In this document: positions 16,223 through 25,056 of the stretch, piece after piece
Position numbering within the stretch: the first letter of the stretch is position 1
Layout: the number at the start of each line of letters is the position of its first letter
From: JBCCFX01 sp039029515
GTDB taxonomy: Bacteria; Planctomycetota; Phycisphaerae; Phycisphaerales; SM1A02
Assembly: GCA_039029515.1 (NCBI GenBank)
Contig: JBCCFX010000002.1
Span: forward strand, 1 to 44,887
Direction: 5' to 3'
DNA: 44,887 nt
Position numbers and translations under genes: made by a program
The notes under the pieces: model-generated
Database searches by the model: none
Told to the model about the DNA's origin: nothing
What the model saw: only the letters and a program-made list of their open reading frames with translations

Positions 16223-16744
16223 ATGGCACTGAGCGGATCAATCAATCTCGGCGTCGACATGAAGCTCACGGGCACCAGCGGGTTGGCTGCTGACCTGGAC
16301 TCGCTGACCAACGCCAACCTCGCGCTGGCACTGACGCTGACCGACGGCTCGGGCGCAAACCAAGCACAGACGATGTGGCACGACCGTCGCACGCTCGCTG
16401 CGGGCGCGTCGGAGGATCTCGATCTCGCAGGTGGCCTGACCAACGGTCTCGGCGAAACGATCACGTTCACGAACGTTCGCGCGCTGATCATCAAGAACAA
16501 CGACACGGTGAACACGACGCTTGGTGTGGGTAACGCCTCCACGAATGCGGTGTCGACGATCTTCGGCAATGTGTCGGACCTGATTGTCGTGCGACCCGAA
16601 GGGGTCTTCGCGCTGTACTGCGGCAACGACACCAACCCGTATGCCATCACGGCCGGGTCGGCTGACATCCTGCAGATCGCTCGTGGACTCGGGAGTCCAT
16701 CGGACACGACGTACGACATCATCATCATCGGTACCACGAGCTGA
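16223..16744 (+). CDS. Tail protein, first of a paralogous tandem pair
   Basis: 173 residues, beta-rich. It shares the pattern GANQA...W, GGLT, N-DT, NAV...FGN-SD, GSP-DT and a final II-T-S with the next gene, so the two are clearly duplicates. The family is not recognised; location between tail completion and the tube candidate suggests a tail tube or virion surface role. Gly/Thr-rich composition fits a secreted or assembled beta protein. Confidence 0.55.
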   Translation: MALSGSINLGVDMKLTGTSGLAADLDSLTNANLALALTLTDGSGANQAQTMWHDRRTLAAGASEDLDLAGGLTNGLGETITFTNVRALIIKNNDTVNTTLGVGNASTNAVSTIFGNVSDLIVVRPEGVFALYCGNDTNPYAITAGSADILQIARGLGSPSDTTYDIIIIGTTS

Positions 16745-16757
16745 CGGAGGCAGACGC

Positions 16758-17267
16758 ATGGCATTCAGCCGAGGCAGTTTCACAGTTCAACTCGAGGGCA
16801 TCCTCACCAACGCCGGCGATCTCTCAACGCCGCGAAGCACGGTCAATGTCTCGCAGGCTCAGGAGCTTGCGTCGGGAACCGGCGCGAACCAGGCGGACGG
16901 CGTGTGGTCGGACCTCATCTCCGTCGGCGCCGGCTCGTCGTCTGACATCAACCTCATTGGCGGCCTGACCGATCCGTTCGGTAATGCGATCGCAGCAATG
17001 GCCGAGATCGCCGCGATCTACGTCCGCAACCAGGACACGCTCACCGCGATTGAGGTTGGCGGCGCTGTATCGAATGCAGTCGCCTCGCTGTTCGGCAATA
17101 CCTCTGACACGCTCGTCATTCCGCCAGGTGGTCTCGCGTTGCTCGCGGCACCTGGTGCAAGCGCGTACTCAATCACTTCATCGACCGACGTGCTGCGGAT
17201 CACGCGCGCGGCGGGCAGCCCGACCGATACGGATGTCGAGGTCGGCATCATCTTCCGCACTTCATAA
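16758..17267 (+). CDS. Tail protein, second of a paralogous tandem pair
   Basis: 169 residues, paralogue of the gene at 16223-16744 with the same order of strands and shared motifs (GANQADGVWSDL versus GANQAQTMWHDR; SLFGNTSDTLV versus TIFGNVSDLIV). GGAGG at 16746-16750 precedes the ATG at 16758. Two diverged copies suggest two subunits that make a mixed ring, or a tail-tip pair. No function is assigned. Confidence 0.55.
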   Translation: MAFSRGSFTVQLEGILTNAGDLSTPRSTVNVSQAQELASGTGANQADGVWSDLISVGAGSSSDINLIGGLTDPFGNAIAAMAEIAAIYVRNQDTLTAIEVGGAVSNAVASLFGNTSDTLVIPPGGLALLAAPGASAYSITSSTDVLRITRAAGSPTDTDVEVGIIFRTS

Positions 17268-17279
17268 AGGGCGAATCCG

Positions 17280-17663
17280 ATGGCTGACGTTCATGGAAAG
17301 AACTTCAACGCCAAGTTCAATGGCGCTGACATCTGCTCGGTCGAGAGCTGGACGGTCAACGAGGGTGGCGACACCGCTCGGTATGCGACGAACAAGTCGG
17401 GCGGCATCTACACGCGCGCCGATGGCCTGGATGACTACACGGCGACGATCAACGCGGTCCAGGATGACACGACGCCACTCGACAGCATTCTGTCGAAGGG
17501 TTCGACCGGCAGTTTTGAGTTCTTCGAGAACGGCACGCTCAAATGGGCGTTTACCGGCATCGTCGAGAGCGTTTCGGTCAACGCGTCGCCGGGCGACATG
17601 GTCAAGTACACCATCAACGTCGCGGCCACCGCTGCACCGACCACCAAGCCGAGCACGTCCTGA
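17280..17663 (+). CDS. Putative major tail tube protein
   Basis: 127 residues with tube-protein features: FNAKFNGADICSVESWTVNEGGD near the start, a TATINAVQDDTTPLD segment, then FEFFENGTLKWAFTGIVESVSVNASPGDMVKYTINVAAT, which matches the closing strands of siphovirus tube proteins. It stands directly before the chaperone and tape measure genes, the expected place. Probably the hexameric tail tube subunit. Confidence 0.6.
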   Translation: MADVHGKNFNAKFNGADICSVESWTVNEGGDTARYATNKSGGIYTRADGLDDYTATINAVQDDTTPLDSILSKGSTGSFEFFENGTLKWAFTGIVESVSVNASPGDMVKYTINVAATAAPTTKPSTS

Positions 17664-17677
17664 CCTGAGGAAACGCC

Positions 17678-18175
17678 ATGACCACTGATATTGCTCAGGC
17701 GACCGCTGCACCACGTCCGTTCAAGATGGACGGCAAGACGTACCTGATGACGCCGATGGACTTCCGTTCGTTCGGCGAGCTCGACAACTGGATTCGTGTG
17801 CGTGGGCAGGAACTGCTCATGCCCGGCCCGGATGTCAAGGGCGACGATCGCAGGATCGCCGTCGAGTACGCCATGCGTACGGCTGCACAGATGAAGTACG
17901 CATTGAGCCCGGCAGACTTCTCTGATGCGGCTGAGATGTCGCGTCGCATTCAGGCCTCGATTCCGTGCATCACGTACATGCTGTGGCTGACAGTTCGGCC
18001 TGAGCATGATGACGTCACGCTTGAAGAGTGGACTGATGCCATCGGTCGATACCGCGACCCCGGCGAGCTGATGGAGATCTTCCATTCTCTGAACTCACCG
18101 GACGACGCGGAGCGATCCGAGAAAGACAGCGCCGAGGGAAACGACGACAAGGCGGAGGAAGTTTCGCAGTCCTGA
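17678..18175 (+). CDS. Tail assembly chaperone, first part (gpG-like)
   Basis: 165 residues. An N-terminal beta segment (FKMDGKTYLMTPMDFRSFGELDNWI) is followed by helices and an acidic tail (ERSEKDSAEGNDDKAEE). The small gene after it and the tape measure next to both fit the siphovirus G/GT chaperone pair. No slippery heptamer is seen near the end, so the two parts appear coupled by a TGATG restart rather than a frameshift. Confidence 0.6.
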   Translation: MTTDIAQATAAPRPFKMDGKTYLMTPMDFRSFGELDNWIRVRGQELLMPGPDVKGDDRRIAVEYAMRTAAQMKYALSPADFSDAAEMSRRIQASIPCITYMLWLTVRPEHDDVTLEEWTDAIGRYRDPGELMEIFHSLNSPDDAERSEKDSAEGNDDKAEEVSQS

Positions 18176-18378
18176 TGTTCATGATGGCTCGCGAGTTCGG
18201 CTACACGCCACAGCAGATCGCGGGCATGACGCCGAGGCAAGCACTCATGCTGCTCGAATCACATTGCGGGACCGGCGAGATGTCACTCGATGAGGCGATC
18301 GCCAACGGGCTCGCGCCGACAGTGCAAGATCCGGACTGGCGAGAGAAGATGGCGGCGCGCCGGGCAGGCGGTGCCTGA
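18175..18378 (+). CDS. Tail assembly chaperone, second part (gpT-like)
   Basis: 67 residues starting at the ATG that shares its A with the upstream TGA. The N-terminus (MAREFGYTPQQIAGMTPRQALMLLES) is typical of the short helical chaperone domain that in lambda is reached by frameshifting. ATGs at 18181 and 18184 are alternatives. It ends one base into the tape measure start. Confidence 0.55.
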   Translation: MFMMAREFGYTPQQIAGMTPRQALMLLESHCGTGEMSLDEAIANGLAPTVQDPDWREKMAARRAGGA

Positions 18379-20252
18379 TGTCGATCTTCCGTCTTGGCCG
18401 CGGCTTCGTCGAGCTCGATCTTTCTTCGGAAGGGTTCGAGGCGGGCATCAATCGCATCGCCGACATGTCGAACCGGATTCAGGCCCGGCTCGAAGAACTG
18501 TCGCAAACGGCAAGGCGAACACTGGTTGTCGGCGGCGTTGGCGTCGCCGGCGCGCTGAAGCTTGCAGCGGATCAAGAAGAGGCTGAGCGCAAGCTCACGG
18601 CGGCGCTTAAGGCGACCGGTCAAGCGAGGATTGCAGACGCTGAAACGCTCAAGGCTCAAGCTGCGGCACTGCAGGATACGACTCGGTTCAGCGACCAAGC
18701 GATCATCAACCTGCAGGCGATGGCGATCAACATGGGCGCGACGGCGGAAGCCGCTGACCAGGCAACAAAGGATGCAATCGGACTTTCCAACGCGCTCGGT
18801 TCCGACCTGAACCCAACGATGTTGCGAATGACCCTGCTCGCACGCGAGGGCTCAACCGAGATGTTGAATCGCTATGTACCTGCGATCCGCGAAGCGCAGA
18901 CGGAGCAAGAAAAGCTCGCGGCCTTTCAACAACTCGTTGCGCGGGGGCTAGAGCAGGAGATTGCGCTGGTCGACACCGCGACAGGGCAGTGGATTCAGGT
19001 CAAGAATCTCCTTGGCGAGGCCGGCGAGGAAATCGGCAGTTCAATCCTACCAGAGCTCAAGGACCTTCTTTCTACACTCAAAGAACAGGTGCCAGAGTGG
19101 ATTGAATACATCAAACAAAACCGCGAAGCGATCGCAGTGAATATCGAGTTCGCTGCAAAGACGCTCGCGCTCCTCGCTGTCCTTCCGCGCGTCATCGCTG
19201 CTCTGAAGACAATCGGATTGCTGTTGAAAGCAGCCACAACGTCTGCGCTTGCTCTTGTATCGGCAATTGGCGGCCTCGTCGTGATCGGATTGGCCGAAGC
19301 ACTCCGGCAGACGGAGATCGAGATCCGTCGTATGGAGAACGCGCTGCGTGATTCCGTCGACGCGACGAATGACTTCGCCGAGGCGACCAAGCGATTGCGA
19401 GAGGAGGCATCCGCCGGCGGGCAGCTCACCGCAGCACGCGATGCATTGTCGGCGCTCAATCGTGACGTCGTGAACCAGGAAGAGCGGATTGCAGAGGTGC
19501 GCCGCCGACTTGCTTCGCGGACTGAACTTAGTCTCGGTGGACTACGTTCGGGGGTTCTCGATGTGCTCGGCGTTGAAACCTACGAGCAGCTTCGGACCGA
19601 AGAGGCGCAGATCGCCGCGCTGCTCGAGAAGCAGATCGAACTTCGAGAAAAGCTGCGAAAGGAGATCGAGCTCCTCGAAGGCCCGGCGTTTCAGGAGGAA
19701 TTTGCGAAGACGATTGCAGAAGGCGAGCGGCTCGTCGAACAGAATGCTGCGGCGATTCGCGAACAGCAAGCGCGACAGAAGGAAATCGATGATGCAGCCG
19801 CGGCAGTAGAAGCTGAAAAGCAGAGGCTTGCCGCCGAACGACTTGAGCGAGATCGCCGCCAGTTCGAGAAGACACTTCGTCAATTCGGCGCGAGTGATAA
19901 AGATCGCCAGCTCTTCAATCTGGAAGACGATCGCGACCGGCTTCTCGCGCAGGCGAGAGAACTCGGCCTCGGTGATGATGTCGTCGACGACATTCAGCAG
20001 CGATTCGCGGCTCAGCTCGAAGAGCTTGGCAAAGGCGTAGAGGCTATTGCCAAGGCAGGCAGCATTCTCACGCCCGAATCACTGTTTCGACGCGTACAGA
20101 CGGCAGCTCTATCGGTGACCGATCCAGCAACAAGTACCGCGAAGAACACAAGCAAGATCTCTAAGGGTGTCGACGACATCAAGGAGAAGCTCGCTGAACT
20201 CATCGATTCCAGATCCGGAATCAACAGTGGATTCCAGGCGAGGTTCGACTGA
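18378..20252 (+). CDS. Tape measure protein
   Basis: The longest protein, 624 residues, sets tail length; at about 0.15 nm per residue the tail would be near 94 nm. The N-terminus (FVELDLSSEGFEAGINRIADM) is typical of tape measures. Helical heptad regions surround a hydrophobic section at about residues 261-311 (TLALLAVLPRVIAAL, ALALVSAIGGLVVIGL), the segment thought to help DNA cross the inner membrane. The rest is charged coiled coil. It overlaps the neighbouring genes by 1 base each. Confidence 0.85.
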   Translation: MSIFRLGRGFVELDLSSEGFEAGINRIADMSNRIQARLEELSQTARRTLVVGGVGVAGALKLAADQEEAERKLTAALKATGQARIADAETLKAQAAALQDTTRFSDQAIINLQAMAINMGATAEAADQATKDAIGLSNALGSDLNPTMLRMTLLAREGSTEMLNRYVPAIREAQTEQEKLAAFQQLVARGLEQEIALVDTATGQWIQVKNLLGEAGEEIGSSILPELKDLLSTLKEQVPEWIEYIKQNREAIAVNIEFAAKTLALLAVLPRVIAALKTIGLLLKAATTSALALVSAIGGLVVIGLAEALRQTEIEIRRMENALRDSVDATNDFAEATKRLREEASAGGQLTAARDALSALNRDVVNQEERIAEVRRRLASRTELSLGGLRSGVLDVLGVETYEQLRTEEAQIAALLEKQIELREKLRKEIELLEGPAFQEEFAKTIAEGERLVEQNAAAIREQQARQKEIDDAAAAVEAEKQRLAAERLERDRRQFEKTLRQFGASDKDRQLFNLEDDRDRLLAQARELGLGDDVVDDIQQRFAAQLEELGKGVEAIAKAGSILTPESLFRRVQTAALSVTDPATSTAKNTSKISKGVDDIKEKLAELIDSRSGINSGFQARFD

Positions 20253-21127
20253 TGCCCAGCACGCCGGCAGTCATCACGGTTCCGTTTGAAGAGAAGCACG
20301 GCTCACCCACCGAGTCATGGCGCACTGAAGGTGCGTCATCGTTCACGTTCGGTTCCGGCACGTTCTCGGCGCGCCGCGCGCTCATCTGCGATTGGGCGCA
20401 GCGCAATCTGCTCGCGCAGCAGCTCACCGGATCGTTCGCCACGAGCGGCAACCTGATCATCGTGAAGCAACCTGCGCGATACCCTGATTTTGCGCTCGCG
20501 TTCGTGACGTCGGTTGATGTTCGCGGATTCGGCAAGTCCAGCGACGGTGGCAATGATCAGATCGCCTATCCGCAGGCTGAGCTGTCCGTCACGTACGAGA
20601 TCCCACAGTTTCAGTTCTCATCGGACCTCGGAGACCAGGTACTGGTAGAAGAAAGCCTTGATGCGTTCGGTGAGTACCTGACGCTCCCCCATCGCAAGCT
20701 GTTCTGGGACGCTTCGCAGAACGACCCGCTCAACATCGATGAAGCTCCAGGCAAACTCGTGCAGGGCGCGAACTGGAATTTCAGCATCCTGCAGGTACCC
20801 GCGCTTCCGGCAGGTCTTTTCGCGCTGACTGGCAAGGTCAACCAGGCGGACGTCATCAGTCAGACACTCGGTCTGACATTCGCGGCGGGCACCCTGCTGT
20901 GTGGGAACATCAACCCGAGCCGCGTGATCACGACGGACGGAGCCGGCGCATGGAAGCTCCCGATCTCGCTGCAGTACAAGCCGGACGGATGGAACAAGTT
21001 CTATCGCGGTGGTGATCTCACAACGCCACAGTCAATCTACGACTCGAGCGGCACTGAGCTCGTCGCTGCCAACGGCGTGTACGTCCAGGCTGACTTCACG
21101 ACTATTCCGGGGCTGACGGCGGCATGA
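20252..21127 (+). CDS. Distal tail-like structural protein
   Basis: 291 residues right after the tape measure, where Dit or tail-tip proteins are found. It is beta-rich: ITVPFEEKHGSP, FTFGSGTFSARRALICDW and a later domain with NWNFSILQVPALP and GNINPSRVITTDGAGAWKLPI. I do not recognise the family by sequence; the position suggests tail tip or distal tail. Overlaps the following gene by 4 bases. Confidence 0.5.
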   Translation: MPSTPAVITVPFEEKHGSPTESWRTEGASSFTFGSGTFSARRALICDWAQRNLLAQQLTGSFATSGNLIIVKQPARYPDFALAFVTSVDVRGFGKSSDGGNDQIAYPQAELSVTYEIPQFQFSSDLGDQVLVEESLDAFGEYLTLPHRKLFWDASQNDPLNIDEAPGKLVQGANWNFSILQVPALPAGLFALTGKVNQADVISQTLGLTFAAGTLLCGNINPSRVITTDGAGAWKLPISLQYKPDGWNKFYRGGDLTTPQSIYDSSGTELVAANGVYVQADFTTIPGLTAA

Positions 21128-21654
21128 GCGTTGACCCGCGCATCCAGCGCCTCGGCGACGTCAAGCGCGGGGAAGCGATCACCGCTCGCGACGAGAACCT
21201 TGTGCGCTCCGGGCTCCGCAAGGCGCTGAGCATCAGCGGACCGAATGTCGTCCACACGGCTGATGGCATCTTCATCCGATCACCGGCCAATCAGCATGAC
21301 CGGTTCTTCGCGATCACAGGGACACCGGCGTCTGCTGGATCGAATCAATGGCGCTACCCGTTCGATGAAGTGCACAAGAAGTCCGATGGCTACGGCGGCT
21401 GGTCGATCATTACGAACGGTCGATCGGACACCGTGTTCGGCAATGCCTACAACCTCGCCGAAGTGAACAACCCGACGACGACGGGCATACTCCGGAATGG
21501 CGTCGACCTGGACAATCTCGTCGGCACATTCGCGCTTCAGGCGATCCCGGCGGATTCGATCGTCGAGATCATGCTCATCCCGGTGACGACAACAACAGCC
21601 GTCGAAGCGTGGATCATCAACCGCATCACTTCTGTTGACGGGACGTGTCCGTGA
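21124..21654 (+). CDS. Tail-tip module protein of unknown function
   Basis: 176 residues. An N-terminal helical part (DPRIQRLGDVKRGEAITARDENLVRSGLRKAL) precedes a beta-rich region with FAITGTPASAGSNQWRYPF and ALQAIPADSIVEIMLIPV. It lies between the distal tail candidate and a Cys-rich protein; a virion attachment role is plausible. The family is not recognised. Confidence 0.5.
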   Translation: MSVDPRIQRLGDVKRGEAITARDENLVRSGLRKALSISGPNVVHTADGIFIRSPANQHDRFFAITGTPASAGSNQWRYPFDEVHKKSDGYGGWSIITNGRSDTVFGNAYNLAEVNNPTTTGILRNGVDLDNLVGTFALQAIPADSIVEIMLIPVTTTTAVEAWIINRITSVDGTCP

Positions 21655-22427
21655 GCCTGCATCGTGCATGCTGCTGCGACGGCGGAGACATGTGGTACAA
21701 GGCTCAGCGGTGCGCGTGCGACGAATCGAATCCCGAGTTCGTCGCCATCGCCGATGAGATCGTTGACGACCTTGGTCCGTCGCTGGTGTTCAAGTTCAAC
21801 GGTGTGTGCTACGAAGTCTCGACGTCGTCGGAGCTCATCAGTGATACGACGGGCCTTGACGTCATCAACAACACGTTCAACCTGACGTTCTTCGACACGT
21901 GCACGGATTGCTGCGCGCCGCCTGATCCGGCCGACTGTGGCGACCTCAATGATCTCGGCGAGACGTGTTCGACCTCGTATCTCGTGAATTTCAGTTTCGA
22001 CATTCAGCCAGCAGGTACGACGCCGCCGCTCGCGAATGATTGCAACACGGTTAGCGTCTCTGGTTCGATCCTCGTAACTCAGACCACGGTCGGCGGCTTT
22101 CGGTGGGAGAATGAGCGAACGAATACAACTGTGGCCGGCACGGCGACATGCACGATCCAGAATGGGCGCGTGTACGTTCCAAGCTGCACGATCAAGTGCG
22201 ATGAGATTCCGGGCGGCGGCGGTCACACGTGGGAAATCGTCTTCCCGATTCACACGAACTCGTTCGTCAGCGGAACCGAGCGTTTCGAGATGGGCTTCCG
22301 GGCGACGGCGGCAGCGACGGGCACGATGTTCTGTCCGTCAGAGTTCAGCTATGCGCAGTCATTCCAGAACAACGGCGGCGGCTTTGACGGCACGATCGTC
22401 AGCAACTTCTCGGTCAGTGTGTCATGA
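21651..22427 (+). CDS. Cysteine-rich tail-tip protein
   Basis: 258 residues from a GTG overlapping the upstream stop (GTGA). The N-terminal 100 residues hold about 14 Cys (CCCDGG, CACDE, CTDCCAPPDPADCGD), which suggests metal binding or disulphides; the remainder is a Thr/Gly-rich beta region with a few more Cys. Such Cys density is unusual for a phage tail protein and suggests a stable extracellular adhesin. Family not recognised. Confidence 0.5.
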   Translation: MSLHRACCCDGGDMWYKAQRCACDESNPEFVAIADEIVDDLGPSLVFKFNGVCYEVSTSSELISDTTGLDVINNTFNLTFFDTCTDCCAPPDPADCGDLNDLGETCSTSYLVNFSFDIQPAGTTPPLANDCNTVSVSGSILVTQTTVGGFRWENERTNTTVAGTATCTIQNGRVYVPSCTIKCDEIPGGGGHTWEIVFPIHTNSFVSGTERFEMGFRATAAATGTMFCPSEFSYAQSFQNNGGGFDGTIVSNFSVSVS

Positions 22428-22807
22428 ATTGCGCACACATGCACGATGGTGAGTGCGAACTCAATCTGTCGTCACACGGCAAGCGGCCGAGTCCCGGCTC
22501 GTGCTCGGTCTGCACCGAACGCACCGAGCTGACACTTGATCGAGCACCGATCACGCCTGGCCGCGTTGCGTCATACGTTCGAGCTGAGGCATCGCGTGTC
22601 GTTGGCTCAAAGCTCACGGCTGAGCAGATTGAAGCACGTGCCGCCGCATGCCGCGGGTGCAACGTGAACCTGAAGCGTGAGGCCAACGGGCTTGGCTGGT
22701 GTGCCGAGTGTGGGTGCGGTGGACGCAAGCGAGCACACCTGGCCACGAAGATCACGATGCCGAAGGCAAGGTGTCCGCGAAATCTGTGGCCCAAGCTCAT
22801 CCAATAG
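22424..22807 (+). CDS. Zinc-finger-like protein at the end of the tail operon
   Basis: 127 residues, starting at an ATG that overlaps the upstream stop. Three Cys clusters are visible: CAHMHDGEC near the start, CSVC, then AACRGC, GWCAECGCGG and KARCP, followed by NLWP. The last section looks like a zinc ribbon. It is the last plus-strand gene before the convergent minus-strand arm. Its role is unknown; nucleic acid binding or a tip metal site are both possible. Confidence 0.55.
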   Translation: MNCAHMHDGECELNLSSHGKRPSPGSCSVCTERTELTLDRAPITPGRVASYVRAEASRVVGSKLTAEQIEARAAACRGCNVNLKREANGLGWCAECGCGGRKRAHLATKITMPKARCPRNLWPKLIQ

Positions 22808-22835
22808 AAGAAAAAGGCCTCTGAGTTCTCATATC

Positions 22836-22867
22836 GCGATCGTAAGCAAAGATTTCTTCGCGATCGC
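22836..22867. terminator. Inverted repeat between convergent transcription units
   Basis: GCGATCG (22836-22842) pairs with CGATCGC (22861-22867) across an 18-base spacer, between the end of the tail operon (22807) and the end of the minus-strand operon (22894). An A-rich stretch lies upstream (AAGAAAAA, 22807-22815), which is a T-run on the minus strand. It may serve as a weak bidirectional terminator. Confidence 0.4.
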
Positions 22868-22893
22868 TTAGGTGCACTCTGGCGGCAACCGTA

Positions 22894-23565
22894 TCACCGC
22901 TTGGTCTTCGGGCGGTACAGTTTTGACACGACCGATGGGTCGAATCGATCCATCGGCTTCTGTGCCTTGGACATTTGGAGCCTTGAACGAACAGGGACGC
23001 GAATAGCGTCGACGATCCCCATGATTACTAGGCCGGCACCAACATACAGAAGAACACTCGCCTCAAAGTCCCAGAAGCCTTGGCAAAACCAAACCGTGGT
23101 GATACCAACCACTAGCCCCTGCGACGCATCGACAACTCTAGTGACGGCAAAGTGGAATAATGTCACTGCAAGACTGCGCTCTGCAATCTCATCTGGCATT
23201 GAATGAGCCCACGCCTCTACCTTGCGCATCCGGGTCCACGTCCACAACAGCGAAAAAACCGTAACAGCCGCAGTCATCAGTAAGAAAAGCGAGATGAGTG
23301 TCACGAAGGCACTGGCGAATGTTGCCGCATCCCCCGCCATCCTCGACCCAGCTTCGAAGCACACGCCAAACGCACCGGCAACGATAGTTAGTGCGAACTT
23401 ATGTCGCTCAGGGAAGTATGTTGCTGTGGTGAATTTGAACCAGTCGAGGATTCCTCGTTGGTACTTTCGGTGAAAACGAGCGCCTTCTAGCTTGAAGTCT
23501 CCGGTTCGTAGACCTTCTCCAATGACGAGCGCCCATGCTGACGATCGATATGGTTTGAACTTCAT
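22894..23565 (-). CDS. Polytopic membrane protein of the lysogeny arm
   Basis: 223 residues with about four hydrophobic segments (ALTIVAGAFGVCFEA, FVTLISLFLLMTAAVTVFSLL, VVGITTVWFCQGFW, ASVLLYVGAGLVIMGIVD), a polar N-terminal 55 residues and a basic C-terminus. It is the last gene of the minus-strand set. Base composition looks less GC-rich than the structural genes, which suggests separate acquisition. Candidate roles are superinfection exclusion or host-defence accessory, by position only. Confidence 0.55.
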   Translation of the reverse strand: MKFKPYRSSAWALVIGEGLRTGDFKLEGARFHRKYQRGILDWFKFTTATYFPERHKFALTIVAGAFGVCFEAGSRMAGDAATFASAFVTLISLFLLMTAAVTVFSLLWTWTRMRKVEAWAHSMPDEIAERSLAVTLFHFAVTRVVDASQGLVVGITTVWFCQGFWDFEASVLLYVGAGLVIMGIVDAIRVPVRSRLQMSKAQKPMDRFDPSVVSKLYRPKTKR

Positions 23566-23568
23566 GCG

Positions 23569-23943
23569 TCACCTGGCTTTCGTAGACGACTGCGAGTCTT
23601 TCCACACCGTTAGAAAAACTCTCGAAGCTTCTTCGGCAGTCTCTGCCATTGATATCGGGATTATAAGCAGCCTCAGTTGCACATTCTCCCTCCAACACTG
23701 TCGCAGCATATAGAGCGGATGCAAGCAGAGTCCGTCCAGAATCGTGCCGCAGGCGATTGCCCAAGCCCGATTGGTGATAATTCCCCAAACAAGTACTCCT
23801 GTGCCCACAAGCACTAGAAGCACGATTAGAGCGACGTAAGTATAGAAGACATCTCGATTCTCGCTTATCGCGATCTCAACCACATCTTTGGCAGTCAATG
23901 CTTGCGATTCACCCGGCCGGTCGTCCACCAGATCGTCCCCCAT
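23569..23943 (-). CDS. Small two-TM membrane protein, neighbour of the polytopic protein
   Basis: 124 residues with an acidic N-terminus, two hydrophobic helices (TYVALIVLLVLVGTGVLVWGII and a second around WAIACGTILDGLCLHPL), and a polar helix to the C-terminus. Only three bases separate it from the polytopic membrane gene, so the two are probably made together and may act together. It starts one base after the stop of the gene at 23945-24415. Function unknown. Confidence 0.5.
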   Translation of the reverse strand: MGDDLVDDRPGESQALTAKDVVEIAISENRDVFYTYVALIVLLVLVGTGVLVWGIITNRAWAIACGTILDGLCLHPLYMLRQCWRENVQLRLLIIPISMAETAEEASRVFLTVWKDSQSSTKAR

Positions 23944-23944
23944 T

Positions 23945-24415
23945 TCACACCGGCTCCGCGTGCATCGTGCCGGTCATGCCCTTCTGCTTCGCGGTGAACA
24001 GCGCGTGCTCTTCGTCGAACGCGTGCACCTTCACCGTCGTTTGAAAACCGCTCTCCGCATCGGTGCCGGTTACGTTCCAGTCGTGCGGATCACCCTTCTT
24101 CGCGGGCTTCGGCTTCTTCTTGGGCTTCGCAGGCTCATCCTGCATTCGTGACCGATTTCGTTTCGATTCGATCTCGGATGCAGGAACCGAATGAGCGCCG
24201 ATTGATTCGAGACGGCCAATGACATCAGCCTGAGCGAACAGGATCACGGCGAACACGACACCCGTGAACAAGCCTGCCACTGCAAGGACTGCCCATGCCG
24301 CGGCGACGCTCGGATTGTCGCTGGAACCAACCGCCAGCGCGCCGAACACCAGGACGTCAATCACGGTGACCAGGACGACGAGCCTGCCAACACCGTTGAC
24401 AGTCGATTTCTTCAT
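23945..24415 (-). CDS. Membrane protein with Lys/Pro linker and soluble C-terminal domain
   Basis: 156 residues: two hydrophobic helices (LVVLVTVIDVLVFGALAVG and AWAVLAVAGLFTGVVFAVILFA), a disordered basic linker (KPKKKPKPAKKG), then a short soluble domain with DWNVTGTDAESGFQTTVKVHAFDEEHALFTAK. The last part resembles small beta-alpha domains that bind nucleic acid or protein. No family is named. A candidate promoter lies upstream at 24444-24472. Confidence 0.5.
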   Translation of the reverse strand: MKKSTVNGVGRLVVLVTVIDVLVFGALAVGSSDNPSVAAAWAVLAVAGLFTGVVFAVILFAQADVIGRLESIGAHSVPASEIESKRNRSRMQDEPAKPKKKPKPAKKGDPHDWNVTGTDAESGFQTTVKVHAFDEEHALFTAKQKGMTGTMHAEPV

Positions 24416-24443
24416 TGTTGCACCCCACTGAACATCGCCATCG

Positions 24444-24472
24444 ACCCTACCCCCACCGTCGCAGGCTCACAA
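24444..24472 (-). promoter_or_regulatory. Candidate minus-strand promoter
   Basis: On the minus strand, TTGTGA (24472-24467), 17 bases, then TAGGGT (24449-24444) form a weak sigma70-like promoter, about 30 bases before the ATG at 24415. The 110-bp gap here suggests a separate transcription unit for the three membrane genes downstream. Confidence 0.3.
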
Positions 24473-24525
24473 GTCCCGCCGGCGGTATGTTCGGCCATGT
24501 TCAAAAATGGGATGCGGTGAGGCGA

Positions 24526-25056
24526 TCACGATCCTCCAGCGCGGAAGAGCCCGGCGACACCACCGAGAATACCACACAGTCGAGTCGGTATGGTGACAGC
24601 CGCCGCAATCGCAATCTGCATTGCTGCCGCGTATCGAACGTGCCACTCCGAATACTCATTCGCCCTCATGCACTCGATGTCTTCGTAGAGATCGTGGAAG
24701 AATCCGCCGCGGAATCTAGCGGGAACGGATAACTCGACGAATCGCAGCAGGTAATCGGTCCGGCGTCGCGCCGGGATCGCTTCGGTGGATTCAGGTTCGC
24801 GGCGCCGAGCGTCAGCGTCACACTCGGCATTTCGTTCTCTTCGATAAGCAAGCTCAATTCGCGCGATTCGCACGAACTGTTTCACGGCCTCAACATCACG
24901 TTGGTGTAATCCAATTGGGGCATGAACAAGGCGTGTAGCCCAATAAACGAGCTCGTCAATCTCATCATAAAGCGCGTACTTCATCACCATGTTGATTTCA
25001 TCTGGGCTCGAGATCAACTTATGAAATTCACTTCCGCAGAATTTCCGCTCAGGCAC
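24526..25056 (-). CDS. Protein of unknown function with C-terminal membrane segment
   Basis: I chose the GTG at 25056, which overlaps the end of the PadR gene by 8 bases and has AGGGGG upstream; this gives 176 residues. The body is helical and charged (EINMVMKYALYDEIDELVYWATRLVH). The C-terminal end (AAAMQIAIAAAVTIP, LCGILGGVAGLF) is hydrophobic and may be inserted in the membrane. Coupling to a PadR regulator suggests a controlled accessory function such as exclusion, but this is inference. Confidence 0.5.
   Translation of the reverse strand: MPERKFCGSEFHKLISSPDEINMVMKYALYDEIDELVYWATRLVHAPIGLHQRDVEAVKQFVRIARIELAYRRERNAECDADARRREPESTEAIPARRRTDYLLRFVELSVPARFRGGFFHDLYEDIECMRANEYSEWHVRYAAAMQIAIAAAVTIPTRLCGILGGVAGLFRAGGS

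Noticed and set aside
18140..18180. Programmed frameshift between the two chaperone genes
   Set aside because: No slippery heptamer is visible near the end of the first gene, and a TGATG restart explains the pair.
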